The position numbers and the translations under genes are program-made. Shown piece by piece: positions 32,842 to 40,883 of a stretch of 64,000 bases of DNA (positions are counted from its first letter, which is position 1; each line of letters starts with the position of its first letter). Origin of the DNA: Flavobacterium panacis (GTDB lineage: Bacteria; Bacteroidota; Bacteroidia; Flavobacteriales; Flavobacteriaceae); assembly GCF_024649945.1 (NCBI RefSeq), contig NZ_JANKMS010000001.1, positions 62,001-126,000 of the forward strand, read 5' to 3'. The notes under the pieces are model-generated. The model searched no databases. It saw only the letters and a program-made list of their open reading frames with translations, and was not told the origin of the DNA.

Positions 32842-34956
32842 TTAAATCGTTTGACTCTTTCGCTCAATAAAAGCTAAGCCAAATCTAATTTTATCATAAG
32901 ACATTTTTTCTTCAAAATATTCATAATAAGGCCTCAAAGCTTCAGGTTTTTCTAATTCTATTTGTGCTTTTTGAATTTTTGAAATTTCATCTTCCGAAAC
33001 AAATTGACTTAAATCTATTTGATGTCCATCAACATACAATTTAGCTAAATGTGAAATAATTGTAGTGCGACCTAAATTTCGGCTTTCCGCTATTTCTTCT
33101 ACAGAAATTCCGCTCTCAAATAATTCTAAAGTTTTTTCATATGTGTTTTCTTTTTTTTCTTTTTTGACAACCGATTTATTCTTGTAAAACTGAATTATGG
33201 CGTTGATAAATTCAGATCCATATTTTTCCAATTTTGCTTTACCAACACCTTCAACAGCAAGAAAATCTTCATCTGTCATTGGTCTCAAAATTTCCATTTG
33301 ACGTAGCGAAGCATCACTAAAAATAACATACGCCGGAACTTCTTCTTCCTGAGCAATTTCGTAACGCAATTTTCGCAGGGTTTCAAAAAGAGAATTTTTA
33401 ACTACTTTAGCTTTTTCTTGTTTGATTTCGTTTTTATCAACTGTTTTCTTAACTACAGTAGTCAATTTTACTTTTTCCCCCTCAAACAAAACTTTTTTAG
33501 CAAAAGGAGTAAGCAGTATTTTGTTGTGTTGATGAAAGGCGATTTCGCAATATCCTAAATTGATGAGCTGAATTAAATATTGATTCCAATCATACCAAGA
33601 AACATCAGCACCAATTCCATACGTTTTTAGCTCTTGATAATTTTTTTCGTAGATATACGCGTTTCTCGATCCTCTCAAAAAATCAACAATTACTGCTAAT
33701 GGTTCAGATTCTTTTAAACGTACAATAGCAGACAATGCTTTTTGCGCGAGAATCGTCCCATCGAAAAAAGTTGGAGGATTTTTGCAAATATCGCAGTTTC
33801 CGCAATTCTCTGTAACCAGTTCTCCAAAATAGGAAAGCAAAATTTTCCTGCGACAACTAACAGCATCAGCATATTGCTTCATACGATCTAATTTCGCCAA
33901 CTGAATATCAGAGTTCAATCCTTCAGAAGCAAATTTTTGAAGTTGGATTACATCGGCGTAACTTTCAAACAGAACAGTTTCTGCTGGAAGTCCATCACGT
34001 CCAGCCCTTCCGATTTCCTGATAATATCCTTCAATATTTTTTGGAAGATTATAATGAATCACCCAGCGAACATTCGATTTGTCAATTCCCATTCCAAAAG
34101 CAATAGTGGCGCAAACTACCTGACAATCATCATTAATAAATTGATCTTGAGTTTTGGCACGAGTTTCATTGTCTAATCCGGCGTGGTATGCTTTTGCGGT
34201 AATTCCGTTTTTCTTTAATTTTTCAGCAAGTTCCTCTGTAGTTTTACGACTAAGACAATAAATGATTCCAGATTCGTTCTGTTTATCTTCAATAAAATCT
34301 ACAATCTGTTTAACACGATCTAAGGCCGGACGCACTTCTAAACTTAAATTTTTTCTATCAAAAGAAGCGATAAAAGTTTTAGGTCTTATTAAATTCAATT
34401 GTTTTGTAATGTCTGTACGAGTTGCTTTATCGGCTGTGGCTGTTAATGCCAAAACTGGAGTAGAAGGGAATCGACTTTTGAGATATCCCAAATTGGTATA
34501 AGCAGGTCTAAAATCATGACCCCAAGATGAAATACAGTGTGCTTCGTCAATTGCTATCAAGCTTATATTTAACTCATTAAAAGCCATATCTAAATAAGAC
34601 AAACTTTCAGGAGCAATATAAACTAATTTAAAAGTATTTGATTTTAGATTATCTATATAATATTGCTGCTCTTGCGAAGATTGTGAGCTATTGATATAAC
34701 ATGCTGATATACCGTTGGTTTTCAAACTGTCAACCTGGTCTTTCATTAATGCGATAAGCGGAGAAATTACAATTGTGATTCCGGGTAAAATTAAAGCTGG
34801 AAGTTGAAAACATATTGATTTTCCACCTCCAGTCGGCATGATAGCTAATGCATCTTGTCCTGAAAGTATGGTAGTAATAATCGTTTCCTGATTCGGTCTG
34901 AATTTCTCAAAACCAAAATTCTCTTTTAGAGTAGCGTGTAAAATTTCTGAAGTCAT
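32842..34956 (-). CDS. recQ: ATP-dependent DNA helicase RecQ
   Basis: A 704-residue helicase with 3'-5' polarity used in recombination and repair. The two RecA-like domains show Walker A 'MPTGGGKSICFQLPALI' and DEAH 'AIDEAHCISSWGHDFRPAY'. The RecQ-C zinc module has Cys residues in 'CRRKILLSYFGE' and 'ENCGNCDICKNPP'. The HRDC domain is around 'IFSDASLRQMEILRPMTDEDFLAVEGVGKAK' region and a helix-turn-helix ends the protein ('SVEEIAESRNLGRTTIISHLAK'). The gene stands alone. Confidence 0.95.
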   Translation of the reverse strand: MTSEILHATLKENFGFEKFRPNQETIITTILSGQDALAIMPTGGGKSICFQLPALILPGITIVISPLIALMKDQVDSLKTNGISACYINSSQSSQEQQYYIDNLKSNTFKLVYIAPESLSYLDMAFNELNISLIAIDEAHCISSWGHDFRPAYTNLGYLKSRFPSTPVLALTATADKATRTDITKQLNLIRPKTFIASFDRKNLSLEVRPALDRVKQIVDFIEDKQNESGIIYCLSRKTTEELAEKLKKNGITAKAYHAGLDNETRAKTQDQFINDDCQVVCATIAFGMGIDKSNVRWVIHYNLPKNIEGYYQEIGRAGRDGLPAETVLFESYADVIQLQKFASEGLNSDIQLAKLDRMKQYADAVSCRRKILLSYFGELVTENCGNCDICKNPPTFFDGTILAQKALSAIVRLKESEPLAVIVDFLRGSRNAYIYEKNYQELKTYGIGADVSWYDWNQYLIQLINLGYCEIAFHQHNKILLTPFAKKVLFEGEKVKLTTVVKKTVDKNEIKQEKAKVVKNSLFETLRKLRYEIAQEEEVPAYVIFSDASLRQMEILRPMTDEDFLAVEGVGKAKLEKYGSEFINAIIQFYKNKSVVKKEKKENTYEKTLELFESGISVEEIAESRNLGRTTIISHLAKLYVDGHQIDLSQFVSEDEISKIQKAQIELEKPEALRPYYEYFEEKMSYDKIRFGLAFIERKSQTI

Positions 34957-35050
34957 AGGCGTATAATTTTTATGTTGTAAATATAAAATTAAAAATAATC
35001 CTACAAAACATAAAAAATTAAATTTCGTTTAAAGTATAATTAAAATAAAA

Positions 35051-35078
35051 AAAAGGAACCCGAAATAGAGTTCCTTTT
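35051..35078 (-). terminator. Terminator of the polyamine/acidic protein operon
   Basis: A 9-bp stem (35051-35059 AAAAGGAAC with 35070-35078 GTTCCTTTT). On the minus strand it is followed by a T-rich run (A-run 35043-35054). It lies 20 bases beyond the acidic protein stop codon. Confidence 0.7.
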
Positions 35079-35097
35079 AATATTTTAAGAAAATGAA

Positions 35098-35514
35098 TTA
35101 ATCTTCATCATCCTCATCTTCATCATCGTAATCAGTATCTGCTTTATCGTTGTCATCATCATCGTCATCGTCATCACCACCGTCAGTATCAGGTTTGTCT
35201 TGATTGTCATCGTCGTCATCATCATCGCTGATATCGTCATCAATATCCATACCTTTAACTGGTGCAATTGCATCTACGTCAACATCTAAATCATCATCTT
35301 CATCGTAGTTTTCAATTCTGTCAGCCAATTTAGTACTAATTTTTACTAAATAAATAGTATCCTCAGTACGAACTTCAACAGCTTCAACCAATTCGTTTTT
35401 AGCATTTCTAAAACGGATTACATCCGAATCATCGTAACCATCAGGAAATTTCTCCACCAAAAGGTTTAAAATTTCATTGGTAAGTTTAGCGTAGTCTACT
35501 ATAACTCTTTTCAT
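35098..35514 (-). CDS. Small protein with a poly-aspartate tail
   Basis: A 138-residue protein. Residues 1-70 form a compact domain ('MKRVIVDYAKLTNEILNLLV', 'DVIRFRNAKNELVEAVEVR'), while residues 72-138 are almost entirely Asp/Glu with runs of eight Asp. The tail is extremely acidic and low in complexity. I do not recognise the domain. The tail could bind cations, basic proteins or ribosomes. It is eight bases downstream of the deoxyhypusine-synthase-like gene, so it probably shares that transcript. Confidence 0.75.
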   Translation of the reverse strand: MKRVIVDYAKLTNEILNLLVEKFPDGYDDSDVIRFRNAKNELVEAVEVRTEDTIYLVKISTKLADRIENYDEDDDLDVDVDAIAPVKGMDIDDDISDDDDDDDNQDKPDTDGGDDDDDDDDNDKADTDYDDEDEDDED

Positions 35515-35522
35515 AAATTATT

Positions 35523-36491
35523 TTATAAATCTAATAAATATGCAAAAATTAACGGAGCAACAATCGTAGCATCCGACTCAATAATAAATTTAGGGGTTTT
35601 GATGTCTAATTTACCCCAAGTGATTTTTTCATTTGGAACTGCTCCAGAGTAAGAACCATAACTGGTTGTTGAATCTGAAATCTGACAGAAATAGCTCCAG
35701 AATGGAACATCATGCATTTCCATATCTTGGTACAACATTGGTACAACACAGATAGGGAAGTCCCCAGCAATACCACCACCGATTTGGAAGAATCCAATTC
35801 CGTTTGAACTGTTTTTAGAATACCAATCCGCAAGGAAAGTCATGTATTCAATTCCAGATTTCATGGTAGATGCTTTTAATTCACCTTTAATTACGTATGA
35901 AGCAAAGATATTTCCCATTGTACTATCTTCCCATCCTGGAACGATAATTGGTAAATTTTTCTCTGCAGCTGCATACATCCAGCTATCTTTTAAATCAATT
36001 TCGTAATATTCTTCTAAAACACCAGATAACAACATTTTATACATGAATTCATGCGGAAAATAACGTTCTCCTTTATCATCTGCATCTTTCCAGATTTTGT
36101 AAATGTGTTTTTGTAAACGACGGAAAGCTTCATGTTCAGGGATACATGTGTCTGTAACACGGTTTAATCCTCTTTCTAATAATGCCCATTCGTCTTCTGG
36201 AGTTAAATCACGGTAGTTAGGAACTCTTTCGTAGTGTGAATGAGCTACTAAATTCATGATATCTTCTTCTAGATTCGCACCAGTACATGAAATAATATGT
36301 ACTTTGTCTTGTCTAATTACTTCGGCAAAAATTTTACCAATTTCAGCTGTACTCATTGCGCCAGCCATACTCACAAGCATCTTTGCACCATCGGCTAATT
36401 GCTGCTCATATGCTTTTGCAGCATCAACTAATGAAGCAGAGTTAAAATGCAAATAATGTTTTTCAATAAACTGACTGATTGGTCCTTTCAT
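35523..36491 (-). CDS. Deoxyhypusine-synthase-like protein (probable homospermidine synthase)
   Basis: A 322-residue NAD-binding enzyme of the deoxyhypusine synthase fold. The active-site Lys is conserved as Lys294 in WGKLDI, matching the human DHS motif WGKIR. 'HIISCTGANLEEDIMNLVAHSHYERVP' region and 'GFFQIGGGIAGDFPICVVPML' region bind NAD. Bacteria lack eIF5A, and bacterial members act mainly as homospermidine synthases that transfer an aminobutyl group to putrescine. Homospermidine is the main polyamine reported in flavobacteria. It follows arginine decarboxylase by 106 bases. Confidence 0.82.
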   Translation of the reverse strand: MKGPISQFIEKHYLHFNSASLVDAAKAYEQQLADGAKMLVSMAGAMSTAEIGKIFAEVIRQDKVHIISCTGANLEEDIMNLVAHSHYERVPNYRDLTPEDEWALLERGLNRVTDTCIPEHEAFRRLQKHIYKIWKDADDKGERYFPHEFMYKMLLSGVLEEYYEIDLKDSWMYAAAEKNLPIIVPGWEDSTMGNIFASYVIKGELKASTMKSGIEYMTFLADWYSKNSSNGIGFFQIGGGIAGDFPICVVPMLYQDMEMHDVPFWSYFCQISDSTTSYGSYSGAVPNEKITWGKLDIKTPKFIIESDATIVAPLIFAYLLDL

Positions 36492-36597
36492 TTCTTTTGT
36501 TTTTGTTTTTTTTTGAATTAAAAAGTTTAACCTTTTTGGATGTTAATGCAAATTAAGAATTTTCTAAAGATATCCATTACTTAATTTGCCGTTTTTT

Positions 36598-38001
36598 TTA
36601 CAACTTTTTTTTGTATCCTAAAATCTTCAAAACGTCGTCTGAAGTCTGTTGTTCTGAGAATACCTCAGTTGCCAAAATCCCGTTTTCGTCTCTGTCAATT
36701 AGAATATGTTTAGGTTGTGGAATTAAACAGTGGTGTAAACCTCCGTATCCTCCAATTGTCTCCTGATAAGCTCCAGTATTAAAGAAACCAATATATAAAG
36801 GTTTTTCTTTGTTGTACTTTGGCAAATAAATGGCATTCATGTTTTGCTCAGAATTGTAATAATCGTCACTATCACAAGTCAGACCTCCCAACAGAACCCG
36901 TTCGTAGGTATCATTCCAGCGATTTACAGCCAGCATAATAAAACGTTTGTTTATAGCCCAAGTATCTGGTAAAGTGGTAATGAATGATGAGTCGATCATA
37001 TTCCATTTTTCTCTATCATTTTGTTGTTTTTGATACAAAATCTGATAGATTGCACCACCGCTTTCGCCTACAGTAAATGATCCAAATTCCGTAAAAATAT
37101 TTGGAACATCAACTTCAGCTTCATCACAAGCAATTTTAATTTGATTGATAATTTCATCAATCATGTATTGATAATCATATTCAAAGGCAAGTGAGTTTTT
37201 AATAGGGAAACCACCTCCAATGTTCAAACCGTCAAGAGTAGGGCACTCTTTTTTTAGAGCAATGTATACTTTAATACATTTTACAAGCTCATTCCAGTAA
37301 TATGATGTATCGTTGATTCCAGTATTGATAAAGAAGTGAAGCATTTTAAGCTCTAACTTATCATTTTCCTGGATTTGTTTTTTATAGAAAGAAACTATGT
37401 TTTTGTAACCGATACCTAATCTTGAAGTATAAAACTCAAATTTAGGTTCTTCCTCAGCAGCAATACGGATTCCAATTTTGAATTTTCCTTTAATTTCTGC
37501 CTGAAGTAAATCTAACTCTTCGTAATTATCAATAATCGGAATAGTATTTTTATGTCCGTTGTTGATTAATCTTGCGATATTAGAAATGTATTCGTCTCTT
37601 TTGAAACCATTACAGATTACGTAAGTACTTTTATTGATTTTGCCATTCTCTAACAAATTCTCTACAATGTTTACATCAAATGCAGATGAAGTTTCGATAT
37701 GAATATTGTTTTTAAAAGCCTCATTCATGATATATTCAAAATGAGAACTTTTTGTGCAATAACAATAGTAGTATTTTGCGTCGTATTTGTTTTTTTCCAT
37801 CGATTTTCTGAACCAAGCTTTTGCCTTATTGATATTTTCAGAAATCTGAGGTAAATAAGTAAACTTTAACGGTGTTCCGTATTGTTCAACCAATTTCATC
37901 AAATCGATATTGTGAAACAATAAGTTGTCTTTGTTTAGTTTAAATTCCTCTTGTGGAAAGTAGTATGTTTGGTTTATTAGATCCGAATATTTTGTATTCA
38001 T
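36598..38001 (-). CDS. speA: Arginine decarboxylase, Bacteroidota alanine-racemase-fold type
   Basis: A 467-residue PLP-dependent group III decarboxylase. The PLP Lys lies in 'YYYCYCTKSSHFEYI', the phosphate-binding Gly-rich loop is 'LNIGGGFPIKN', and the substrate Cys/Asp site is 'LGGLTCDSDDYY'. It makes agmatine, the precursor of putrescine. The arginine assignment is by family and not by motif, and a diaminopimelate or other specificity is possible. A deoxyhypusine-synthase-like gene follows, giving a polyamine pair. No agmatinase (speB) gene is in the window. Confidence 0.8.
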   Translation of the reverse strand: MNTKYSDLINQTYYFPQEEFKLNKDNLLFHNIDLMKLVEQYGTPLKFTYLPQISENINKAKAWFRKSMEKNKYDAKYYYCYCTKSSHFEYIMNEAFKNNIHIETSSAFDVNIVENLLENGKINKSTYVICNGFKRDEYISNIARLINNGHKNTIPIIDNYEELDLLQAEIKGKFKIGIRIAAEEEPKFEFYTSRLGIGYKNIVSFYKKQIQENDKLELKMLHFFINTGINDTSYYWNELVKCIKVYIALKKECPTLDGLNIGGGFPIKNSLAFEYDYQYMIDEIINQIKIACDEAEVDVPNIFTEFGSFTVGESGGAIYQILYQKQQNDREKWNMIDSSFITTLPDTWAINKRFIMLAVNRWNDTYERVLLGGLTCDSDDYYNSEQNMNAIYLPKYNKEKPLYIGFFNTGAYQETIGGYGGLHHCLIPQPKHILIDRDENGILATEVFSEQQTSDDVLKILGYKKKL

Positions 38002-38070
38002 TTATTTGTCAATTTTTAGAGATTGTAATTTTTACTTGTAATTTAGATATTAAGGTACTAAATCTTAAAT

Positions 38071-38250
38071 TCAAACTCTAATATTGGCGAATATAATCGG
38101 CAGTTTTTCGTGCTCGGCTTTTGAACATTGGAAAACATCAAAGCAAAGCGGACTTTTACTATTGTAAAAACGATTCAACATTCTTAATAAAGAACTGTTG
38201 AGACGGTTTCGATAAGAGCTAAAATTTCTTTGCTGCTTGTTTGTTTTCAT
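38071..38250 (-). CDS. Possible small basic protein
   Basis: A 59-residue reading frame from ATG at 38250 (MKTNKQQRNFSSYRNRLNSS) to 38071. It is basic at the N-terminus and ends FANIRV. A minus-strand TACATTTG sits four bases upstream of the ATG, so transcription could begin near the start codon. No family is recognised, and the frame could be spurious. It lies between the arginine decarboxylase and aroB genes. Confidence 0.25.
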   Translation of the reverse strand: MKTNKQQRNFSSYRNRLNSSLLRMLNRFYNSKSPLCFDVFQCSKAEHEKLPIIFANIRV

Positions 38251-38306
38251 GGGGCAAATGTAAAAAATAAAATATACCAAATGCAACGCTTTCGATTAAA
38301 AAAAGT

Positions 38307-39374
38307 TTAAGATTTATAATCTTGAAACGCGTCTAGAATTAATTTATTTTCAACGGATTGGTTAATTTTTATCTTGCCGATTCCTTCAATCAATGCAAAT
38401 TGAATTAAACCGTATTCATTTTTTTTGTCGTGAATAAGCAATTCCAAGATCGGATCGATATCATTTTCTTCAAAAAGAACATCATCATAAATACCTTTAA
38501 TAATGGTTTTGATTTCTCTGTATTCTTCTTCAGAAATTAAATCTTTCTTTAGTGAAATATAACTTTCTAAAATCATTCCAACAGCGATTGCTTCACCATG
38601 TAATAATGTAGTTTTTTCTTCACTTTCTAAAAAATAACCTTCAATAGCATGACCTAAAGTATGTCCGAAATTTAAAGCTTTACGAATGTTTTTTTCTGTT
38701 GGATCCTGAATAACGATTTCATTCTTAATTTCAACAGAACGATAAATCAATTGATCCAATTCATCAAAAACAATAGATTTTAAATCAGAAAACTGTCTCC
38801 AGTAAGGTGCGTCATAAATCAAACCATGTTTAAGCATTTCGGCTAAACCAGATCGCATTTCAGTTTGTGGTAAAGTTTCTAAATATTCGGTGTCAATTAA
38901 TACCATTTGCGGCACATTGATTACACCAATCTGGTTTTTAAGATTTCCTAAGTCAACACCTGTTTTTCCTCCAACAGAAGCATCAACCATAGAAAGTAAA
39001 GTAGTCGGAACATTGATAAAATCAACTCCTCTTTTAAAAGTAGAAGCAACAAAACCACCTAAATCTGTTACTACACCGCCACCTACATTAATAATAAGTG
39101 TTTTACGATCTGCTCCAAGTTCTGTCAGAATATTCCAGATTTCGATACAAGTTTCGATGTTCTTATTTGCTTCTCCGGCTTCAAACTCAATAATTTCGAT
39201 CGCTAAATCTGTTTCTAAATGCGGAATAAACTTCGGAAGACAATATTCGTTTGTCTGATCGTCAACAATAATAAATATATTGGAGTATTTATTTTCTCTT
39301 AAATGTTTATTTAAAGCTTCGTATGCATTTTGGTTGAAATGCACTAGATAATTATTGGCCTGAATAGATTGCAT
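38307..39374 (-). CDS. aroB: 3-dehydroquinate synthase
   Basis: A 355-residue NAD-dependent enzyme of the shikimate pathway that closes the ring of DAHP. The NAD and metal-binding motifs are 'NVGGGVVTDLGGFVASTFKRG' region, 'VPTTLLSMVDASVGGKTGVD' region, 'KNQIGVINVPQ', and His ligands in 'ALNFGHTLGHAIE' and 'LLHGEAIAVGM'. All of the AroB signatures are intact. The gene has its own position, with the neighbours on either side not obviously linked. Confidence 0.96.
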   Translation of the reverse strand: MQSIQANNYLVHFNQNAYEALNKHLRENKYSNIFIIVDDQTNEYCLPKFIPHLETDLAIEIIEFEAGEANKNIETCIEIWNILTELGADRKTLIINVGGGVVTDLGGFVASTFKRGVDFINVPTTLLSMVDASVGGKTGVDLGNLKNQIGVINVPQMVLIDTEYLETLPQTEMRSGLAEMLKHGLIYDAPYWRQFSDLKSIVFDELDQLIYRSVEIKNEIVIQDPTEKNIRKALNFGHTLGHAIEGYFLESEEKTTLLHGEAIAVGMILESYISLKKDLISEEEYREIKTIIKGIYDDVLFEENDIDPILELLIHDKKNEYGLIQFALIEGIGKIKINQSVENKLILDAFQDYKS

Positions 39375-39559
39375 AATTCTTTAGTTAATTGAAAGCGCAA
39401 AAATAAAGTATTTTAAACTAATTAATAATCAAACTTTAGCTCTAATTTGTTTAAAATACACCTAATTTATCTGCATTATAATTAAGAACAAAACATTTAC
39501 TTTATAATCGAATGTTTTATTGTGTTATTATTTAAAGATACCTAAAAATATCGTCCTGT

Positions 39560-39594
39560 TTTGTGAAGAATATTCAAAACACTCTCTATCTTTG
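39560..39594 (+). promoter_or_regulatory. Promoter of the proline dehydrogenase gene
   Basis: TTTG at 39560-39563 and TATCTTTG at 39587-39594, a fit to the Bacteroidota TTTG-N(17-23)-TAnnTTTG promoter with a 23-base spacer. The ATG is 18 bases further on. Confidence 0.55.
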
Positions 39595-39611
39595 CATAAA
39601 AACTAAACTTA

Positions 39612-40784
39612 ATGGAAAAAATATTCGATAACACTCAGGTTGCATTTTCACTTAAAAGTGATACAGAACTTGACAGAGCTTATTTTCTTTTTAAAATGAT
39701 TGATAGCGAGCCTTTGGTTCGTATTGGTACTGCTGTCACTAATTTTGCAATAAAAGCACATCTTCCGGTTGAAGGATTAATCCGTGCTACTGTTTTTGAT
39801 CACTTTTGTGGTGGTGTAAACGAAAACGACTGTTTGACTGTGGTGGACAAAATGTTTACTAAAGGTGTTTCGTCAGTATTAGATTATTCTGTTGAAGGAA
39901 AAGAAGAAGAAGAGCAGTTTGATGCTGCTTTGGAAATGACTTTAAAAACTATCGAATTTGCCAAAGAACGTTTAGCAATTCCATTCGCAGTATTTAAGCC
40001 AACTGGTTTAGGACGTTTTGAATTGTATGAAAAATTAGGAGAGAAACAAGCTCTTAATCCTGCTGAACAAGAAGAATGGAATAGAGTAGTAGCTCGTTTT
40101 GACCAAGTTTGCAGTGAGGCTCACAAAAAAGATGTAGCCTTATTAATTGATGGTGAAGAAAGCTGGATGCAGGATGCAGCTGACGATTTGGTTACCGAAA
40201 TGATGCGCAAATACAATAAAGAAAAAGCAATTGTCTTCAATACATTACAAATGTATCGTTGGGATCGTTTAGATTATTTAAAAGGTTTACACGAAATTGC
40301 GAAAAAAGAAGGTTTCTTCATCGGAATGAAATTAGTTCGTGGTGCTTACATGGAGAAAGAAAATAAACGAGCAGAAGAAAAAGGATATGTTTCGCCAATC
40401 TGCGTTTCTAAACAAGCTACCGATGATAATTATGATGCTGCTGTAAATTATATGCTAGATCATATTGAAACAATGTCAATCTTTGCTGGAACTCATAACG
40501 AATTAAGTTCGTATAAACTTATGGAGATGATGGCTCAAAAAGGAATTGCTAAAAACGATAACAGAATCTGGTTTGGACAATTATACGGAATGAGTGATAA
40601 TATTAGCTACAACTTAGCTGAAAATGGTTATAACGTAGCCAAATATCTTCCGTTCGGACCTGTTAAAGATGTTATGCCATACTTGATTCGTCGTGCTGAA
40701 GAAAACACTTCAGTTGCCGGACAAACAAGCCGCGAATTATCTATGATTAAAGCAGAACGTAAACGTAGAAAAGGGAAAGAGTAG
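39612..40784 (+). CDS. Proline dehydrogenase family protein
   Basis: A 390-residue FAD-dependent TIM barrel that oxidises proline to pyrroline-5-carboxylate. FAD and substrate residues are seen in 'FAVFKPTGLGRFELYEK', 'LLIDGEESWMQ', 'VFNTLQMYRWDRLDYL', 'IGMKLVRGAYMEKE', and 'NRIWFGQLYGMSDNISYNLAE' region. The C-terminal RRAEENTS is the proline-site motif. It is a stand-alone ProDH domain with no P5C dehydrogenase partner. Membership of the family is firm, but the symbol is left empty. Confidence 0.9.
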   Translation: MEKIFDNTQVAFSLKSDTELDRAYFLFKMIDSEPLVRIGTAVTNFAIKAHLPVEGLIRATVFDHFCGGVNENDCLTVVDKMFTKGVSSVLDYSVEGKEEEEQFDAALEMTLKTIEFAKERLAIPFAVFKPTGLGRFELYEKLGEKQALNPAEQEEWNRVVARFDQVCSEAHKKDVALLIDGEESWMQDAADDLVTEMMRKYNKEKAIVFNTLQMYRWDRLDYLKGLHEIAKKEGFFIGMKLVRGAYMEKENKRAEEKGYVSPICVSKQATDDNYDAAVNYMLDHIETMSIFAGTHNELSSYKLMEMMAQKGIAKNDNRIWFGQLYGMSDNISYNLAENGYNVAKYLPFGPVKDVMPYLIRRAEENTSVAGQTSRELSMIKAERKRRKGKE

Positions 40785-40790
40785 TTTTTT

Positions 40791-40816
40791 AGTCTCAGTT
40801 TACAGTCTCAGTTTAC
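40791..40816 (+). repeat. Tandem 13-base repeat AGTCTCAGTTTAC
   Basis: Two exact copies (40791-40803 and 40804-40816), six bases past the proline dehydrogenase stop. It looks like one arm of a word-repeat element of the kind seen at 3-19 kb, with no complementary arm. Confidence 0.6.
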
Positions 40817-40826
40817 AGGATAGAAC

Positions 40827-40858
40827 AAAAAACTCCAATCTTTCGATTGGAGTTTTTT
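40827..40858. terminator. Bidirectional terminator between proline dehydrogenase and the exporter
   Basis: A 14-bp perfect stem (40827-40840 AAAAAACTCCAATC with 40845-40858 GATTGGAGTTTTTT) and a TTTC loop. The A and T runs serve both convergent genes. Confidence 0.9.
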
Positions 40859-40883
40859 TATTGTTTTGGATTTTGGAATTTAA

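Noticed and set aside
35085..35273. Met/Thr-rich frame over the poly-Asp tail
   Set aside because: It is the frame-shifted reading of GAT repeats that code for the Asp tail.
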